A stretch of DNA of 62,130 bases from Flammeovirga sp. OC4 (GTDB lineage: Bacteria > Bacteroidota > Bacteroidia > Cytophagales > Flammeovirgaceae). Where the stretch lies: the NCBI RefSeq assembly GCF_000812565.1, contig NZ_JTAM01000070.1:1-62130 (forward strand). Direction: 5' to 3'. Position 1 is the stretch's first letter. Every line of letters starts with the position of its first letter. Below the pieces are notes generated by a model. That model made no database searches. It saw only the letters and a list, made by a program, of their open reading frames with translations, and was not told where the DNA came from. The position numbers and the translations under genes were made by a program. This document shows positions 12,809 through 21,560 of this stretch, piece after piece.

Positions 12809-13949
12809 TTCAAAACCATTAGAGGGCCTTTTGGTGTTGGAATTCTGCCAGTTTTTGGCAGGTCCTTCCGCAGGTTTGCGATTAGCAGATTTGGGGGCTC
12901 GTGTCATCAAAATTGAGCGTCCGAACCATGGAGAAGCGGGGCGTCAGATAGCCATTAAAAATTTAAGAGTAGATGGAAGCAGTTTGGTTTTCCATACCCT
13001 CAATAGAAATAAAGAATCTTATGCCGCCAATTTAAAGGATGCAGAAGATCTACAAAAAGTAAAAGAACTTATCGCCAAAGCAGATGTGATGACCCACAAC
13101 TTCCGTCCGGGTGTGATGGAAAAAATTGGGTTGGATTACCCTACTGTCAAGGCGATCAACCCACAAATTGTATACGCGACTGTTACTGGTTATGGTACTG
13201 AAGGTCCTTGGTCTGCGAAACCCGGACAGGACCTTTTAGTACAGTGTATGTCGGGCTTGGCACACCTTACAGGCGATAAAAATGATGGCCCTACTCCTTT
13301 CGGATTGGCGGTCGCTGATATCATCACAGGGTCACATATGGCACAAGGGATTTTAGCAGCTTTGCTTAGAAGTGCCAAAACCAAGAAAGGTGCTTTCGTG
13401 GAAGTCAGCTTATTGGAGTCGATGTTGGATTTCCAATTTGAAGTCATCACCACTTACCTCAACGATGGAAATAAACTTCCTCAACGAGCAGAAAAAGGTT
13501 CAGGACATGCCTACCTCAGTGCTCCTTACGGTGTTTACGCTACCAAAGACAGTCATATTTCTTTGGCAATGGGTGGCTTTGAAAAACTAGTTGAATTGCT
13601 TGATACAGATCAATTGAGAGGGTACTCTGAAGAAGAAACGTTTACGAAGCGTGATGAAATCATGAATACACTTCGTGAAATACTAGCCACCAAAACAACT
13701 CAAGAATGGTTAGATATTTTTGAACCCGCTGGAATTTGGTGTTCAGCCGTTTTCGACTACGAACAACTGCTACAACATGAGGCTTATAAAGTATTGGAAA
13801 TGGATCAAAAACTACCGCTTGATACAGGCGAGTTTATCCACACCACACGTTGTCCTATCCGCTTAAATGATGAGAAATTATTTGCATCAAAACCGGCTCC
13901 TAGAGTGGGTCAAGATACAGATGCGATTGCCAAAGAGTTTAACTTATAA
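12801..13949 (+). CDS. CaiB/BaiF-family (class III) CoA-transferase, copy 1
   Basis: The 382-residue protein begins with the family signature [20 protein letters not shown] followed by ARVIKIERP. It has the PGQDLLVQ motif with the aspartate that forms the acyl-enzyme anhydride in class III CoA-transferases. I place the start at the ATG at 12801, because that gives the conserved N-terminus; a start 30 bp upstream would add a non-family extension lying inside the previous gene. Family members move CoA between acyl-CoA and a free acid (formyl/oxalate, carnitine, succinyl/hydroxy acids). The acceptor here is unknown. The gene is sandwiched between the first binding-protein-like gene and a paralogous CoA-transferase. 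Confidence 0.88.
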   Translation: MTNSKPLEGLLVLEFCQFLAGPSAGLRLADLGARVIKIERPNHGEAGRQIAIKNLRVDGSSLVFHTLNRNKESYAANLKDAEDLQKVKELIAKADVMTHNFRPGVMEKIGLDYPTVKAINPQIVYATVTGYGTEGPWSAKPGQDLLVQCMSGLAHLTGDKNDGPTPFGLAVADIITGSHMAQGILAALLRSAKTKKGAFVEVSLLESMLDFQFEVITTYLNDGNKLPQRAEKGSGHAYLSAPYGVYATKDSHISLAMGGFEKLVELLDTDQLRGYSEEETFTKRDEIMNTLREILATKTTQEWLDIFEPAGIWCSAVFDYEQLLQHEAYKVLEMDQKLPLDTGEFIHTTRCPIRLNDEKLFASKPAPRVGQDTDAIAKEFNL

Positions 13950-13959
13950 AGACAAAAAT

Positions 13960-15138
13960 ATGCTTCCATTAAAAGATATATTAGTAGTTGATCTAAGCCA
14001 GTTTTTGTCTGCTCCATCAGCTACACTCCGATTGGCAGATCTTGGTGCTAGAGTTATCAAAGTAGAGCGCCCCGAAACAGGTGATATCTGCCGTCAGCTT
14101 TATGTTTCCAATGTAATGCTGAATGGTGAGTCTTCTGTTTTTAGAGCCATCAATAGAAATAAAGAGAGTTTTCAAGCCGATTTAAAGTCGGATATCGATA
14201 AAGAAAAAGTACTAAAGCTTATCGCAAAAGCGGATGTTTTAGTCCACAATTTCAGACCGGGAGTAATCGAACGTTTAGGATTGGATTATGATACGGTAAA
14301 AGCAATTAATCCTTCGATAGTTTACGGCGATATTTCTGGATATGGATCGGAAGGACCATGGTCAGCCAAGCCGGGACAAGATCTTTTGTTGCAATCGTTA
14401 TCAGGGGTAACATGGCTGAGTGGCAATGCTGACAAAGGGCCGGTACCTATGGGGATTGCGATCGTCGATATTTTGGCGGGTGCTCACTTGGCACAAGGTC
14501 TCATCGCCTCCTTAATCAAAAGATTCAAAACCAATCAAGGAAGTAAGGTCTCAGTGAGTATGTTGGAATCGATTCTTGATTTCCAATTCGAAACCATCAC
14601 CACTCATTATCACGATGGTGGCGAACCTACGGTACGAACTACAAGCAATAATGCACATGCTTATTTAGGTGCTCCTTATGGGGTTTACGCTACTAAAAAC
14701 GGACATTTAGCTTTAGCCATGGGTGCCATTCCTGTATTGGGAGATTTACTGAGCTGTCCATCATTGACAAACTACCCTGAGCCTGATACATGGTTTACAC
14801 AAAGAGATGAAATCAAGAATATTTTAGCCGATCATTTACTGACTGAAACCACTGAACATTGGCTTTCGATCTTAGAACCTGCCGATATCTGGTGTGCGGA
14901 TGTATTGAACTGGAATACCCTTTTCAATCATGACGGTTTTAAAGCCCTCAACATGATTCAGAATGTAAAAATGGGCGATGGATTCGAGTACAAAACTACT
15001 CGTTGTCCTATTAAAATTGATGGAGAATACCTCACTTCCACATTAGGATCTCCGGCTATTGGAGAACATACGCAAGAAATTTTGAAAGAACTAAACGCTT
15101 TGGATCATGAAGGAAAAGTTGAGAATTGCTGTTCGTAA
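13960..15138 (+). CDS. CaiB/BaiF-family (class III) CoA-transferase, copy 2
   Basis: The 392-residue paralogue of the preceding gene shares its layout ([20 protein letters not shown], then KPGQDLLLQ with the catalytic aspartate). The start at 13960 matches copy 1 and lies 10 bp after its stop; an in-frame start further upstream would overlap copy 1. The pair differ most around residues 220-330, the part that shapes the acid-binding site. They may form a heterodimer or serve two acids. Class III enzymes are interlocked dimers, so two adjacent paralogues favour a hetero-complex. The end overlaps the second binding-protein-like gene by 32 bp. Confidence 0.87.
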   Translation: MLPLKDILVVDLSQFLSAPSATLRLADLGARVIKVERPETGDICRQLYVSNVMLNGESSVFRAINRNKESFQADLKSDIDKEKVLKLIAKADVLVHNFRPGVIERLGLDYDTVKAINPSIVYGDISGYGSEGPWSAKPGQDLLLQSLSGVTWLSGNADKGPVPMGIAIVDILAGAHLAQGLIASLIKRFKTNQGSKVSVSMLESILDFQFETITTHYHDGGEPTVRTTSNNAHAYLGAPYGVYATKNGHLALAMGAIPVLGDLLSCPSLTNYPEPDTWFTQRDEIKNILADHLLTETTEHWLSILEPADIWCADVLNWNTLFNHDGFKALNMIQNVKMGDGFEYKTTRCPIKIDGEYLTSTLGSPAIGEHTQEILKELNALDHEGKVENCCS

Positions 15139-16342
15139 ATTCGGGCCTTTTGAAAGTGCTCTCCAAAAAATTTGGGACGACTTCTGTTCACAACGTGCAT
15201 GTGATGTTGAATTGGAAGCAGTACCCATGGACTTACATCCTCTTTATGATACAATTTTAAAAGAGGATGGTTTGAAAAACGGCGAATGGGACATTGCATT
15301 GATGAATACCGATTGGATTACGGAAGCTTACAGCAATAATGCGATCGCTGATTTAATGCCTTTTATGGGGAACGATTCCTCTGCTTTGGAAGAAGCATGG
15401 AGTCCTTCTCTTTTAGGAAAACAACGCTTCGGAGATACAGTAATGGGGCTTCCTTTTCATAACGGTCCTGAGTGCTTAATGTACAGAACAGACCTTTTTG
15501 AAGACCCGAAAGAACAAGAGGCTTTCAAGAAAAAATACTACAGAGCACTGACGGTTCCAAAAACATGGAACGAGCTGATGGAAGTCGCTTCTTTCTTCCA
15601 CCGTCCTCAAGCAGGTTTATACGGAACAACTTTCGCAGCTTACCCTGATGGTCATAATACCGTCTTTGACTTTTGCCTTCAGTTATGGACAAGAGGTGGA
15701 CAATTGATTACTGAAGATGATAAAGTGGTTCTTCATTCGAAAGCGACTGTTGAAGGCATGAAATTCTACCGTAAAGCTTTACAAAACAAGGAGGCCATTC
15801 ATCCTAAATCAAGAGAATTTGATTCTGTAGAAGCTGGTTTAGCGTTCGCTAATGGTGAGTTAGCCTTAAGTGTGAACTGGTTTGGCTTTGCCGCCAACTG
15901 CGAAGTGAGTCCTGATTCTAAAGTAAAAGGCAAAGTAGATGTGGCTTACATTCCTGCCGGAGAAGGTGGCGAAGGCGTTTCTCTCAATGCCTATTGGATG
16001 TACGTGATTGGAGCAGGCAGTAAGCATCAACAATTGGCTTACGACTTTATTCAATTTGCTACTTCAGTGAAAAACGACGAGCTCTTGACTTTAGAAGGAG
16101 GCATCGGGTGTAGAGTTTCGACTTGGAGAAGTCCAAAGGTCAATCAAGAAATTCCTTATTATCATAAACTGGAAGAACTGCATCAAAACACCGAATCATT
16201 GCCTCGAATGAACAATTGGTCGCAGGTCGCAGACATCATCGATGAGTTAGTGCTGAAGGTGATCAATACAGAAGAAGACATCGAAAACATCTTAGCTACT
16301 GCACAGGTGAAAGTGGATCAGCTGGAGCTTGTGAATACATAA
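15107..16342 (+). CDS. Second binding-protein-like (SBP family 1 fold) protein without signal peptide
   Basis: The 411-residue protein has the family 1 solute-binding fold, with features such as [31 protein letters not shown] and a [17 protein letters not shown] segment. As in the first copy, the chain begins directly at the first strand ([15 protein letters not shown]) with no export signal. The two copies are clearly divergent in sequence. The 32-bp overlap with the CoA-transferase gene implies coupled expression. The order SBP-CaiB-CaiB-SBP is mirror-symmetrical, as if each transferase had its own partner. No ABC permease genes are present. Confidence 0.75.
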   Translation: MKEKLRIAVRKFGPFESALQKIWDDFCSQRACDVELEAVPMDLHPLYDTILKEDGLKNGEWDIALMNTDWITEAYSNNAIADLMPFMGNDSSALEEAWSPSLLGKQRFGDTVMGLPFHNGPECLMYRTDLFEDPKEQEAFKKKYYRALTVPKTWNELMEVASFFHRPQAGLYGTTFAAYPDGHNTVFDFCLQLWTRGGQLITEDDKVVLHSKATVEGMKFYRKALQNKEAIHPKSREFDSVEAGLAFANGELALSVNWFGFAANCEVSPDSKVKGKVDVAYIPAGEGGEGVSLNAYWMYVIGAGSKHQQLAYDFIQFATSVKNDELLTLEGGIGCRVSTWRSPKVNQEIPYYHKLEELHQNTESLPRMNNWSQVADIIDELVLKVINTEEDIENILATAQVKVDQLELVNT

Positions 16343-16357
16343 TACATGGCTTTTATG

Positions 16358-16496
16358 ATGGTTCGGGCGCCACAAGGCATTGTGGCTCTACACAGCAACA
16401 TCTTTTCAATTTAGTATATCATTTTAATTGAACGAACACCTCCTGTAGAGACGCAATGCTTTGCGTCTCACGGACCACAACACGAACCACTTCTCT
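16358..16496. repeat. Inverted pair of family C repeats (REPIN-like)
   Basis: A reversed copy at 16358-16398 (minus-strand reading TGTAGAGCCACAATGCC...GAACCAT) faces a forward copy at 16449-16493 (TGTAGAGACGCAATGC...CACGAACCAC). Two REP-like units in inverted order form a cruciform-capable doublet between the binding-protein-like and Gfo/Idh genes. Confidence 0.6.
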
Positions 16497-16534
16497 CTAA
16501 AAAACACTTTCACAGTACTTAAATCAATAATGAA

Positions 16535-17608
16535 ATGGAAATAAATTATCAATATACCTTACCAAAAACAGCCCGCCCGATCATCATCATCGGAGCTGGA
16601 GGTATTGTCAACGACGCACATATGCCCGCTTATAGAAAAGCTGGATTTGAAGTATATGGCATCACCAACAGAACAAAAGAACGTGCAGAAAAAATAGCAG
16701 AAAAATATGACATTCCTAGAGTATTTGACAGCATCGATGATGCCATTGCACAAGCTCCGGAGAATGCCGTTTTCGACCTTACACTCATGCCAAATCAGTT
16801 TGTCGCCACCTTAGAAAAACTACCGGATGGCGCCCCAGTTCTGATTCAAAAACCTTTAGGTGATTACTTTGAGCAAACTAAAAAAATCATCGAAGTCTGT
16901 AGAAGAAAAAAGCTTATCGCTGCCGTAAACTGTCAGTTGCGTTTTGCCCCTTACATCATGGCGGCACGTGACATGATCAACAAAGAAGCTATCGGCAAAA
17001 TCTACGATATGGAAGTGAAGGTTTCGGTATATACTCCATGGGAAATTTTCCCAAATGTGATGTATCACCCGAGATTAGAAATCCAACAGCACAGTATTCA
17101 CCACATCGATTTGGTAAGGTCATTTTTGGGTGATCCAAAAGGAATTATGGCGAAAACCTTAAAGCACCCTGCCAAAGAAATGTCGTCTACTCGTACCAAT
17201 GTCATCATGGAATATGAAGATGATGTACGTGCATTAGTCAGTACCAACCACGATCACGTTTTTGGGTTTGATCATCAAGAAAGCTATGTAAAATGGGAAG
17301 GTACAAAAGGTGCTATCTACGCTAAAATGGGCCTTTTGATGAACTACCCGGACGGTGTGCCAGACGCTTTTGAATACTGCATTTTAGAAGAAGGGAAAAA
17401 ACCAGAGTGGAAAACCAAACAATTGGAAGGGTCATGGTTCCCTGATGCCTTTATCGGCACCATGTCTTCATTGATCTGTTATGCCAATGGAGAGACTGAC
17501 CAATTGGATACTTCTATTGAAGATATTTTGAAAACCATGCATGTGGTAGAAGCAGCGTATAAGTCGAGCGATATGGGTGGAGTAAAACCAGAATATGGTT
17601 CCATCTAG
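16535..17608 (+). CDS. Gfo/Idh/MocA-family NAD(P)-dependent oxidoreductase
   Basis: The 357-residue protein has an N-terminal Rossmann fold with IIIIGAGGIVNDAHMPAY (residues 15-32). It also has the family signature IQKPLGDYFEQ near residue 108, whose lysine takes part in catalysis. The C-terminal alpha/beta domain includes HSIHHIDLVRSFLG, the likely catalytic His region. The family oxidises or reduces hydroxyl groups of sugars, inositols and sugar acids. In this locus it probably oxidises the imported sugar, perhaps to a lactone for the beta-propeller lactonase. Substrate is not readable from sequence. Confidence 0.85.
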   Translation: MEINYQYTLPKTARPIIIIGAGGIVNDAHMPAYRKAGFEVYGITNRTKERAEKIAEKYDIPRVFDSIDDAIAQAPENAVFDLTLMPNQFVATLEKLPDGAPVLIQKPLGDYFEQTKKIIEVCRRKKLIAAVNCQLRFAPYIMAARDMINKEAIGKIYDMEVKVSVYTPWEIFPNVMYHPRLEIQQHSIHHIDLVRSFLGDPKGIMAKTLKHPAKEMSSTRTNVIMEYEDDVRALVSTNHDHVFGFDHQESYVKWEGTKGAIYAKMGLLMNYPDGVPDAFEYCILEEGKKPEWKTKQLEGSWFPDAFIGTMSSLICYANGETDQLDTSIEDILKTMHVVEAAYKSSDMGGVKPEYGSI

Positions 17609-17627
17609 GAAACAACCCTAACAATAT

Positions 17628-17767
17628 CGCAAGTGTTAAGCCGATAGGCGTCACTTGTGATTCAACTTTGGCGAAGTCTCCCGACTTCGAAACAAAATAA
17701 AAATATTCGAAGTCAGGAGACTTCGCCAAAAATCAGTTCCAAGTGACGCTATCGCTTAACACTTGAA
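17628..17767. repeat. Composite palindromic repeat, family A copy 2
   Basis: CAAGTGTTAAGCC...GGCGTCACTTG, then GGCGAAGTCTCCCGACTTCG, then its inverted partner CGAAGTCAGGAGACTTCGCC, then CAAGTGACGC...GCTTAACACTTG. The whole 140-bp unit is palindromic and closely matches the copy at 20428. Confidence 0.75.
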
Positions 17768-17856
17768 ACAGGTGCTACGATAACACAAAATATTAGGAGA
17801 AAGGATTTCCTGTATCCGACAAATTATTCTGATCAAAAAGCAATAAAAATAAAACA

Positions 17857-18870
17857 ATGAAAGCATCATTATACGAAGGAAATCAAACCTTCACTGTTGT
17901 TGAAAAAGAAATAGAAGCACCTGCTGCAGGTGAGGTGAGAATTAAGGTAGCCTATTGTGGGGTGTGCGGTACCGATGTTCATATTTATCATGGTATGATG
18001 GACAAGCGTGTCAGCATTCCTGTAACTATCGGGCACGAAATGTCGGGTACGGTAGACGCTGTCGGTGAAGGTGTGGAAGGATTTCGTGTGGGCGAAAAAA
18101 TCACAGTCCGTCCATTAGACAATAGAGGTGAAACGCCTGCTGATAAAGGACACAGTCATATTGCAAAAGCATTGAAGTTTATCGGAATTGACAGTCCGGG
18201 TGCCATGCAACAATACTGGAATGTTCCTGCTTTCACATTGCATAAACTGAAAGAGGAAACGGACCTTAAGTTAGCGGCACTTATTGAGCCTCTATCAGTG
18301 GCTTGCCATGATGTACGCATGAGTAAATTGAAAAAAGACGAAGTGGCTGTTGTTTTAGGTGGCGGTCCTATCGGTTTGCTTGTTGCGATGGTGGCCAAAA
18401 GTAAAGGCGCTAGAGTTATTATTTCAGAAGTGAATGATACTAGAATTAAAATGGCAGAAGACATGGGCTTTGAAGTTGTCAATCCTGTCATTACTGATTT
18501 AGTAGCTTATGTTGACCAACAAACGGAAGGCGGACTAGCGGATGTTGTATTCGAAGTAGCTGGCGTGCAAGCTTCATTAGATGTAATGACGGAAGTGGCA
18601 GGTATCCGTGGCCGTATTGTAATGGTGGCTATTCATGGAGAGAAAAAGCCCGTGGACCTGTTTAAGTTCTTCTGGAAAGAATTAGAGTTGATTGGTGCTC
18701 GTGTCTACGAAAAAGAAGATTACGAAGAGTCAATCCAATTGATCACAGAAAACAAATACAATTTCGATAAGATCATCACTGGTACAAAACCACTGGATGA
18801 AATCCAACAGATATTTGAAGACATCGACAACAATCCAACGGGGATGAAATTCTTGATCGACTGTCAATAG
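17857..18870 (+). CDS. Zinc-dependent medium-chain alcohol (polyol) dehydrogenase
   Basis: The 337-residue protein has the catalytic-zinc signature GHEMSGTVDAVGEG (His60-Glu61), Cys37 in CGVCGTDVH and a later Glu in IEPLSVACH. The Rossmann motif is VLGGGPIGLLVA. The four-cysteine structural zinc lobe common in sorbitol- and threonine-dehydrogenases is absent: that segment reads RPLDNRGETPADKG. Relatives oxidise secondary alcohols of polyols and sugar acids with NAD. It lies between repeat elements but in line with the catabolic operon. The specific substrate is unknown. Confidence 0.85.
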   Translation: MKASLYEGNQTFTVVEKEIEAPAAGEVRIKVAYCGVCGTDVHIYHGMMDKRVSIPVTIGHEMSGTVDAVGEGVEGFRVGEKITVRPLDNRGETPADKGHSHIAKALKFIGIDSPGAMQQYWNVPAFTLHKLKEETDLKLAALIEPLSVACHDVRMSKLKKDEVAVVLGGGPIGLLVAMVAKSKGARVIISEVNDTRIKMAEDMGFEVVNPVITDLVAYVDQQTEGGLADVVFEVAGVQASLDVMTEVAGIRGRIVMVAIHGEKKPVDLFKFFWKELELIGARVYEKEDYEESIQLITENKYNFDKIITGTKPLDEIQQIFEDIDNNPTGMKFLIDCQ

Positions 18871-18884
18871 AATTTATTCTGTCA

Positions 18885-19020
18885 GGCACCATAGTTAAAA
18901 CTATGGGCAAGTGATAAACAAACCTTTCCAAGACTGAAGTCTTGAAGGTTAAAAAAGGAAATAACACTTTAGTGTTGTTGGAGTAAATATCACCTGCCCA
19001 TGACTTCAGTCGTGGTGCAC
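18885..19020. repeat. MITE-like palindromic element, family B copy 1
   Basis: The 136-bp unit has imperfect terminal inverted repeats of about 30 bp (GCACCATAGTTAAAACTATG at the left, ending CGTGGTGC at the right). Internal hairpins are AAGACTGAAGTCTT and AACACTTTAGTGTT. A second copy is at 58481-58610. There is no coding capacity. Confidence 0.7.
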
Positions 19021-19055
19021 AAAACACTTACATCACACAGAAAAAAAATAAAGCA

Positions 19056-19826
19056 ATGAGCGTTTTAAATACATTTAGTTTAGAAGGAAAAGTAGCATTA
19101 GTTACAGGTTGTAAAAGAGGTATCGGCATGGGCATGGCCGTGGCATTAGCTGAGGCTGGCGCCGACATTATTGGCGTAAGTGCCTCTCTTGAAAAAACAG
19201 GAAGTAATGTCGAAAAGGCAGTAACGGCATTGGGTCGTAAATTTTCTGCTTACACTTGTGATTTCTCCAACCGTGAATCACTTTATGCTTTCATTAAAGA
19301 AGTGAAGGCAGACCACCCCGTAATTGATATTTTAATCAATAACGCTGGTACTATCCTTAGAGCTCCTGCAGTGGAACATCCTGACGAAATGTGGGACAAA
19401 GTAATTGAGGTAAACCAAAATGCACAATTCATCTTAACGCGTGAAATTGGTAAAGAAATGGTGGCTCGAGGCTCAGGTAAAGTGGTATTTACAGCATCAC
19501 TTTTAACCTTCCAAGGTGGCATTACAGTGCCAGGTTATGCAGCATCCAAAGGAGCAATTGGTCAAATGACCATGGCTTTTGCGAACGAATGGGCATCAAA
19601 AGGCGTGAACGTAAACGCCATAGCACCAGGTTACATCGACACAGATAACACTGAAGCTTTACGTAACGACCCTGTAAGATCAGAGCAAATCCTAGCACGT
19701 ATTCCTTCAGGACGTTGGGGTAAACCAGAAGATTTCGCAGGTCCTGTAGTATTCCTTTGCTCGGAAGCAAGTGCCTACATGCAAGGTGCAGTAATGCTTG
19801 TTGACGGCGGATGGATGGGACGTTAA
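19056..19826 (+). CDS. Short-chain dehydrogenase, KduD-like (2-dehydro-3-deoxy-D-gluconate 5-dehydrogenase family)
   Basis: The 256-residue protein starts like KduD (FSLEGKVALVTGCKRGIGMG). It has the NAD-binding TGxxxGIG motif, the NNAG motif, the catalytic YxxxK (YAASK) and the KduD-like end IPSGRWGKPEDFAGPVVFL, closing VDGGWMGR. KduD interconverts keto forms of 3-deoxy sugar acids in uronate breakdown. A related role on a keto-deoxy acid fits the locus. FabG-like acyl-CoA chemistry is an alternative, given the CoA-transferases and MaoC protein nearby. Confidence 0.82.
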   Translation: MSVLNTFSLEGKVALVTGCKRGIGMGMAVALAEAGADIIGVSASLEKTGSNVEKAVTALGRKFSAYTCDFSNRESLYAFIKEVKADHPVIDILINNAGTILRAPAVEHPDEMWDKVIEVNQNAQFILTREIGKEMVARGSGKVVFTASLLTFQGGITVPGYAASKGAIGQMTMAFANEWASKGVNVNAIAPGYIDTDNTEALRNDPVRSEQILARIPSGRWGKPEDFAGPVVFLCSEASAYMQGAVMLVDGGWMGR

Positions 19827-19844
19827 ATTAAACAGAGGCACCGT

Positions 19845-19890
19845 TTGTAGGGACGTTGCATTGCAACGTCCTCGCGAACCACAACACGAA
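19845..19890 (+). repeat. REP-like repeat, family C copy 5
   Basis: TGTAGGGACGTTGCATTGCA starts this copy; it continues ACGTCC, then GCGAACCACAACACGAACCAC. It is nearly the same as the copy at 10064 and lies between the SDR and MaoC genes. Confidence 0.65.
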
Positions 19891-19951
19891 CCACTTTCAG
19901 TCTGTCTTCCCTTATACTTAATCCCTTCATTTTAACTTTAAAAAAACAATC

Positions 19952-20395
19952 ATGCATATAAAATCACAATTTTTCGAAGACTACACACTAGGAGATTACA
20001 GAGAAACTCTTGGTAGAACGATTACAGAAACAGACTTTGTTGTTCATGCAGGACAAACAGGTGATTTCTTCCCTCATCATATGGATGCGGAATGGTGTAA
20101 AACACAACCTTTCAAGGAACGTATTGCACACGGCACATTGACATTTAGTGTGGCCATTGGGATGACCGCAACGGAGATTAATCCAGAGGCATTTTCTAAA
20201 GGATATGACCGTTTACGCTTTGTAAAGCCGGTACATATTGGTGATACCATTCATGTGAAGGTGACAATTTCTGAAAAATCAGAATCAAAGAAACCGGAAT
20301 TAGGTCAGGTGATTGAGCACGTAGAAGTCATCAATCAAAGAGATGAATTGGTTTTGGTTTGTGATCATATATTGTTAGCAAAGAAAAAAGGGTAA
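19952..20395 (+). CDS. MaoC-like (R)-specific enoyl-CoA hydratase family protein
   Basis: The 147-residue hot-dog-fold protein has the hydratase pair in [11 protein letters not shown] (Asp and His of the D-x4-H motif), then [15 protein letters not shown] and the end [10 protein letters not shown]. This is the usual single-domain length. MaoC proteins hydrate or dehydrate acyl-CoA thioesters. Its presence with two CoA-transferases suggests that a CoA ester really occurs in this sugar locus, for example a mesaconyl- or hydroxyacyl-CoA. The reaction direction and the substrate are not evident. Confidence 0.85.
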   Translation: MHIKSQFFEDYTLGDYRETLGRTITETDFVVHAGQTGDFFPHHMDAEWCKTQPFKERIAHGTLTFSVAIGMTATEINPEAFSKGYDRLRFVKPVHIGDTIHVKVTISEKSESKKPELGQVIEHVEVINQRDELVLVCDHILLAKKKG

Positions 20396-20427
20396 TAGGT
20401 CAATTATTAGAATGAGAAAATATGTTT

Positions 20428-20573
20428 CAAGTGTTAAGCGAAAGCGTCACTTGGAACTATTCTTTGGCGAAGTCTCCCGACTTCGAAATGAATAGATATT
20501 TCACTTTTGTGTTTCGAAGTCGGGAGACTTCGCCAATGTTTCATCACAAGTGACGCTTTCGCTTAACACTTGC
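20428..20573. repeat. Composite palindromic repeat, family A copy 3
   Basis: This is a nearly perfect 146-bp palindrome: CAAGTGTTAAGCGAAAGCGT, CACTTG, GGCGAAGTCTCCCGACTTCG, and then the mirror image ending GCTTAACACTTG. It lies between the convergent MaoC and IclR genes and could also stop transcription. Confidence 0.8.
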
Positions 20574-20652
20574 GATATAAAAAAGAAATGCTTGACCTAC
20601 TACATTTCAACTATCTACATCCCAACTTGGTGTATATTACATCATTTTGGGA

Positions 20653-21423
20653 TTATTCTTTATCCGAAGGAACACCTCCGATGGACACATTAATAGCCTC
20701 CACAGTTTTTAAAATTTCACTAATAATATCGTCTTGAGAGACATTCTTTAATTGGGAAGTCAGCCCCGATACCACCAACACGGCCATCACTTCATTATTG
20801 ATATCATACACAGGCGCGGCAAAGTCAGTAACCCCTTCCGTCAGTGTACTTTTCTGCACAAAACATTTAAGGTCTTTCAAAGCCGACAACTCTTTCTCCA
20901 AACCTGCTTTCTCCCCTTTCGATAACGCTTGGTATTCCTCCGATGCTTCCAAAATTCGCTCTCTTTCCGACTCCGATTTATGAGCTAAAATGATCTTTCC
21001 CGAATTGGTCTGAGTGATTGGAAAAACGCCCCCTACTTCTACAGAAAGCGAAATAGGTGTCATGCTCTTCGCTTGGCAAATAATCAGTAGTTTATTCTGG
21101 TAGAAAAAGCTCAAGTGACAAGACTGATTAATGGTCTGAGAAAGCTGTTCCAAATAAGGCATAGAAGCTTTCACCAAGTAATCAATGGAAGAGTGATGAT
21201 GGGACAGTTGGAACAAACGTAATGTCAATTGATACTTGCCCGAAATAGGCTCTTTATTGATATAACCTCTCTCCTCAAGGCACACCAACATACGGTAGAT
21301 CTCATTGGGTTTACGGTTAATCCCCGTTCCAATCTCCACCTGAGATTGTGGGACCGATTGAGCAGATAAAAATTCTAAAATATCTAATCCTTTGTCGAGT
21401 GCGGGAGAGTTATAAGTAGGCAT
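20653..21423 (-). CDS. IclR-family transcriptional regulator
   Basis: The 256-residue protein has an N-terminal winged helix (ALDKGLDILEFLSAQSVPQS, then VEIGTGINRKPNEIYRMLVC) and a C-terminal effector-binding domain (residues 80-250) ending with the usual VSxEDIxxxI-type helix. IclR proteins bind small acids or sugar intermediates and control adjacent catabolic genes. It is divergent from the lactonase gene, and a 17-bp palindrome in the shared promoter region recurs before the symporter operon. It is thus the likely local regulator of the locus. Confidence 0.88.
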   Translation of the reverse strand: MPTYNSPALDKGLDILEFLSAQSVPQSQVEIGTGINRKPNEIYRMLVCLEERGYINKEPISGKYQLTLRLFQLSHHHSSIDYLVKASMPYLEQLSQTINQSCHLSFFYQNKLLIICQAKSMTPISLSVEVGGVFPITQTNSGKIILAHKSESERERILEASEEYQALSKGEKAGLEKELSALKDLKCFVQKSTLTEGVTDFAAPVYDINNEVMAVLVVSGLTSQLKNVSQDDIISEILKTVEAINVSIGGVPSDKE

Positions 21424-21462
21424 ATGTTCAATTTAGTTTCAACAAAAATAAGAAATTGTTCA

Positions 21463-21479
21463 AATTACAGGGTGTAAAT
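21463..21479. promoter_or_regulatory. Putative IclR operator between the iclR and lactonase genes
   Basis: AATTACAGGGTGTAAAT matches 15 of 17 bases of the site before the symporter gene (10449-10465). It lies 40 bp before the iclR start and 81 bp before the lactonase start, so it could control both. Confidence 0.6.
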
Positions 21480-21560
21480 CCTTCAGTATTTTTGAAAGTC
21501 TTATTTTCAATTTTATATCACAAGAATAATAGCTAAAATCAAACAAACAAACTTAATGAA

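Noticed and set aside
13867-13959. Longer N-terminus for the second CoA-transferase
   Set aside because: It overlaps 83 bp of the first CoA-transferase, while the ATG at 13960 gives a start like that of the paralogue.
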